Origin: Strigops habroptila
Taxonomy: Eukaryota > Chordata > Aves > Psittaciformes > Psittacidae
DNA length: 64,000 nt
Direction of reading: 5' to 3'
NCBI RefSeq assembly: GCF_004027225.2
Contig: NC_044288.2
Coordinates: 16,192,744 to 16,256,743 of the forward strand
The notes under the pieces were generated by a model. The model ran no database searches. It saw only the letters and a program-made list of their open reading frames with translations, and was not told the origin of the DNA. Positions 62,691 to 64,000 of the stretch are shown here, piece by piece; within the stretch, counting starts at the first letter, position 1, and each line of letters begins with the position of its first letter. A program made the position numbers and the translations under genes.

Positions 62691-63595
62691 ATGCTTTCTG
62701 CCTGTGCCCCCTGCCCCAGCTGAGCACCAGGGAGGGGGTTCCAGCTGCTGCACCTCAACTGCTGGCCTTGAACTGGTGCTTTTGTGCTGGTGTGAGACAA
62801 GTGTGCACAGCACAGGGGAGGCAGTGCTGGGGTTGGTGCTGGGCTGCCAGCCTGTGGCGAGGAGCTCTGGGCTGAGGCTGGGCAGGAGGGAGACGGCCCT
62901 TCTTCTGCTCACGGGGCTGGGTAAACCCTTCTCCCTCGAGTCAGAGGTGGAAAAGATGACATGCAAGGTGGGTGTAAGCTCATGGCTGAGCAGTGGTGCT
63001 GTCAGCTCCTGCCCAAAGGGAGAAGGGTGGGAGCATGTCCCTTTCCTACCTGCTGCTCACCTTTCTGGTCAGGTAGCCATGCTCTCATGCTCTGTTGAAG
63101 CACAGAAGGGAGAAGGAAGGTCTCTCCATCCCACCATTTCTGCAAGCTGTAGTAAACCAGTCCTATTTTCCTGGTGGCTGCAGGCTTTTTTAACAGGGAG
63201 AAAGAACCTTTAATTTTCCTCCTGAAGGAAGAGCTGTTCACCCTTTCTGGCCTTCTGGAGCAGCACAGTTTGGGGGGTAGCAGCCTTGCTCTTAGCCTTG
63301 GGGAGCTGGAGCTCCTGCCCTCCTGTTGCATGTGTGGTGGATGTGCCTGTTCTGCTCTGCTTGAAGTGCCAGCCTGGGGCTGCTGAGGTCGCTGGGGCCA
63401 GCCTGGCTGGGCTGGTTTCCTCTGCAGCCGGGGTGTGCAGGGATTGCCTCCACCTGGAAGGGAGGTGGAAGACGCCCCTGGCTGCTGCTGGAGCCACCCA
63501 GGAGGCTGCCCTGTTCCAGGGTGGCAGCTGTGAAGCATCTCCATGTGGGAATGAGGGTGTCCGTGCTGCTGGATCACAGACCCCTCTGCGCCAGA
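62691..63595. other. Intergenic sequence downstream of FAF2
   Basis: No gene, RNA or repeat family is recognised. Open frames up to 207 codons lie on both strands but show no domain and overlap each other. In the conserved mammalian order the next gene would be RNF44; it is not seen here. Confidence 0.5.
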
Positions 63596-63599
63596 GGGC

Positions 63600-64000
63600 A
63601 CACAGCACAAAAGGGATGTGGACATGTTGGAGTGAGCCCAGAGGAGGGCAATGAAGATAACCCAAGGGCTGGAGCAGCTCTGCTCTGGAGCCAGGCTGAG
63701 AGAGCTGGGCTGGGGCAGCCTGGAGAAGAGAAGGCTCCTGAAGGGGAGACCTTAGACCAGCTCCAGTGCCTAAAGGGGCTCCAGGAAACCTGTAGAGGGG
63801 CTTTGGCCAAGGGCCTGTAGGGACAGGACAAGGGGAATGGCTTTAACCTGCCAGAGGGGAGATTGAGATGAGCTCTGAGGCAGAAGCTCTTCCCTGTGAG
63901 GGTGCTGAGGCGCTGGCACAGGGTGCCCAGAGAAGCTGTGGCTGCCCCATCCCTGGCAGTGTTCAAGGCCAGGTTGGACACAGGGGCTTGGAGCAACCTG
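63600..64000 (+). mobile_element. CR1 LINE, sense orientation, cut by the window end
   Basis: The text GGGCAATGAAGATAACCCAAG, CAGCCTGGAGAAGAGAAGG, CTGTAGGGACAGGACAAGG and GGTGCCCAGAGAAGCTGTGG is the sense 3' part of avian CR1. The copy runs off the window, so its 3' end is not visible. It is non-coding here, with stops throughout. Confidence 0.88.

Overview
This window is vertebrate nuclear DNA and almost certainly from a bird, most likely Neoaves. It holds multi-exon genes with GT-AG introns, AATAAA polyadenylation signals and CpG islands, CR1 LINE 3' ends, an avian ERVL-type LTR, and a provirus with a Lys-tRNA primer-binding site. The gene order CPLX2 - THOC3 - SIMC1 - KIAA1191 - ARL10 - NOP16 - HIGD2A - CLTB - FAF2 matches human 5q35; the chicken counterpart is, from memory, chromosome 13. 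I could not fix the species.

Layout. 1-4.75 kb: CPLX2 (+), with a CpG island, a C-rich and a CA/TGCAAAC-rich minisatellite upstream of the coding exons, and a GC-rich 3'UTR. 6.48-9.48 kb: THOC3 (-), head-to-head with SIMC1 (+, 9.61-15.7 kb); their ATGs are 134 bp apart. 16.27-23.73 kb: KIAA1191 (-), converging on SIMC1. 24.63-26.5 kb: ARL10 (+), sharing a CpG island with KIAA1191. 27.4-30.02 kb: NOP16 (-), head-to-head with HIGD2A (+, 30.23-30.69 kb). 33.6-38.46 kb: CLTB (-). 38.89-46.37 kb: a broken provirus on the minus strand. 46.77-62.7 kb: FAF2 (+), with a 7.3-kb first intron holding an LTR and CR1 pieces. The window ends in a CR1.

Every host gene reconstructs to a full open reading frame. 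Exon phases join correctly and protein lengths are close to those of the mammalian orthologues (CPLX2 134, THOC3 323, SIMC1 644, KIAA1191 307, ARL10 247, NOP16 180, HIGD2A 94, CLTB 228, FAF2 445 residues). The genes do not form a pathway. They cover synaptic release, mRNA export, SMC5/6 targeting, ribosome biogenesis, respiratory-complex assembly, clathrin coats and ER-associated degradation, and they are packed as pairs with shared promoters.

The most unusual part is the provirus. It sits inside what would otherwise be a roughly 0.8-kb head-to-head CLTB/FAF2 promoter. Its backbone is betaretrovirus-like (Lys primer site, dUTPase), but its Env transmembrane subunit is of the CX6CC, alpharetrovirus-like type. 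Its two LTRs match only over 114 bp. No clearly new biological system was found elsewhere; the other leads are promoter motif arrangements, a GC-AG intron, a possible cassette exon and several repeat arrays.
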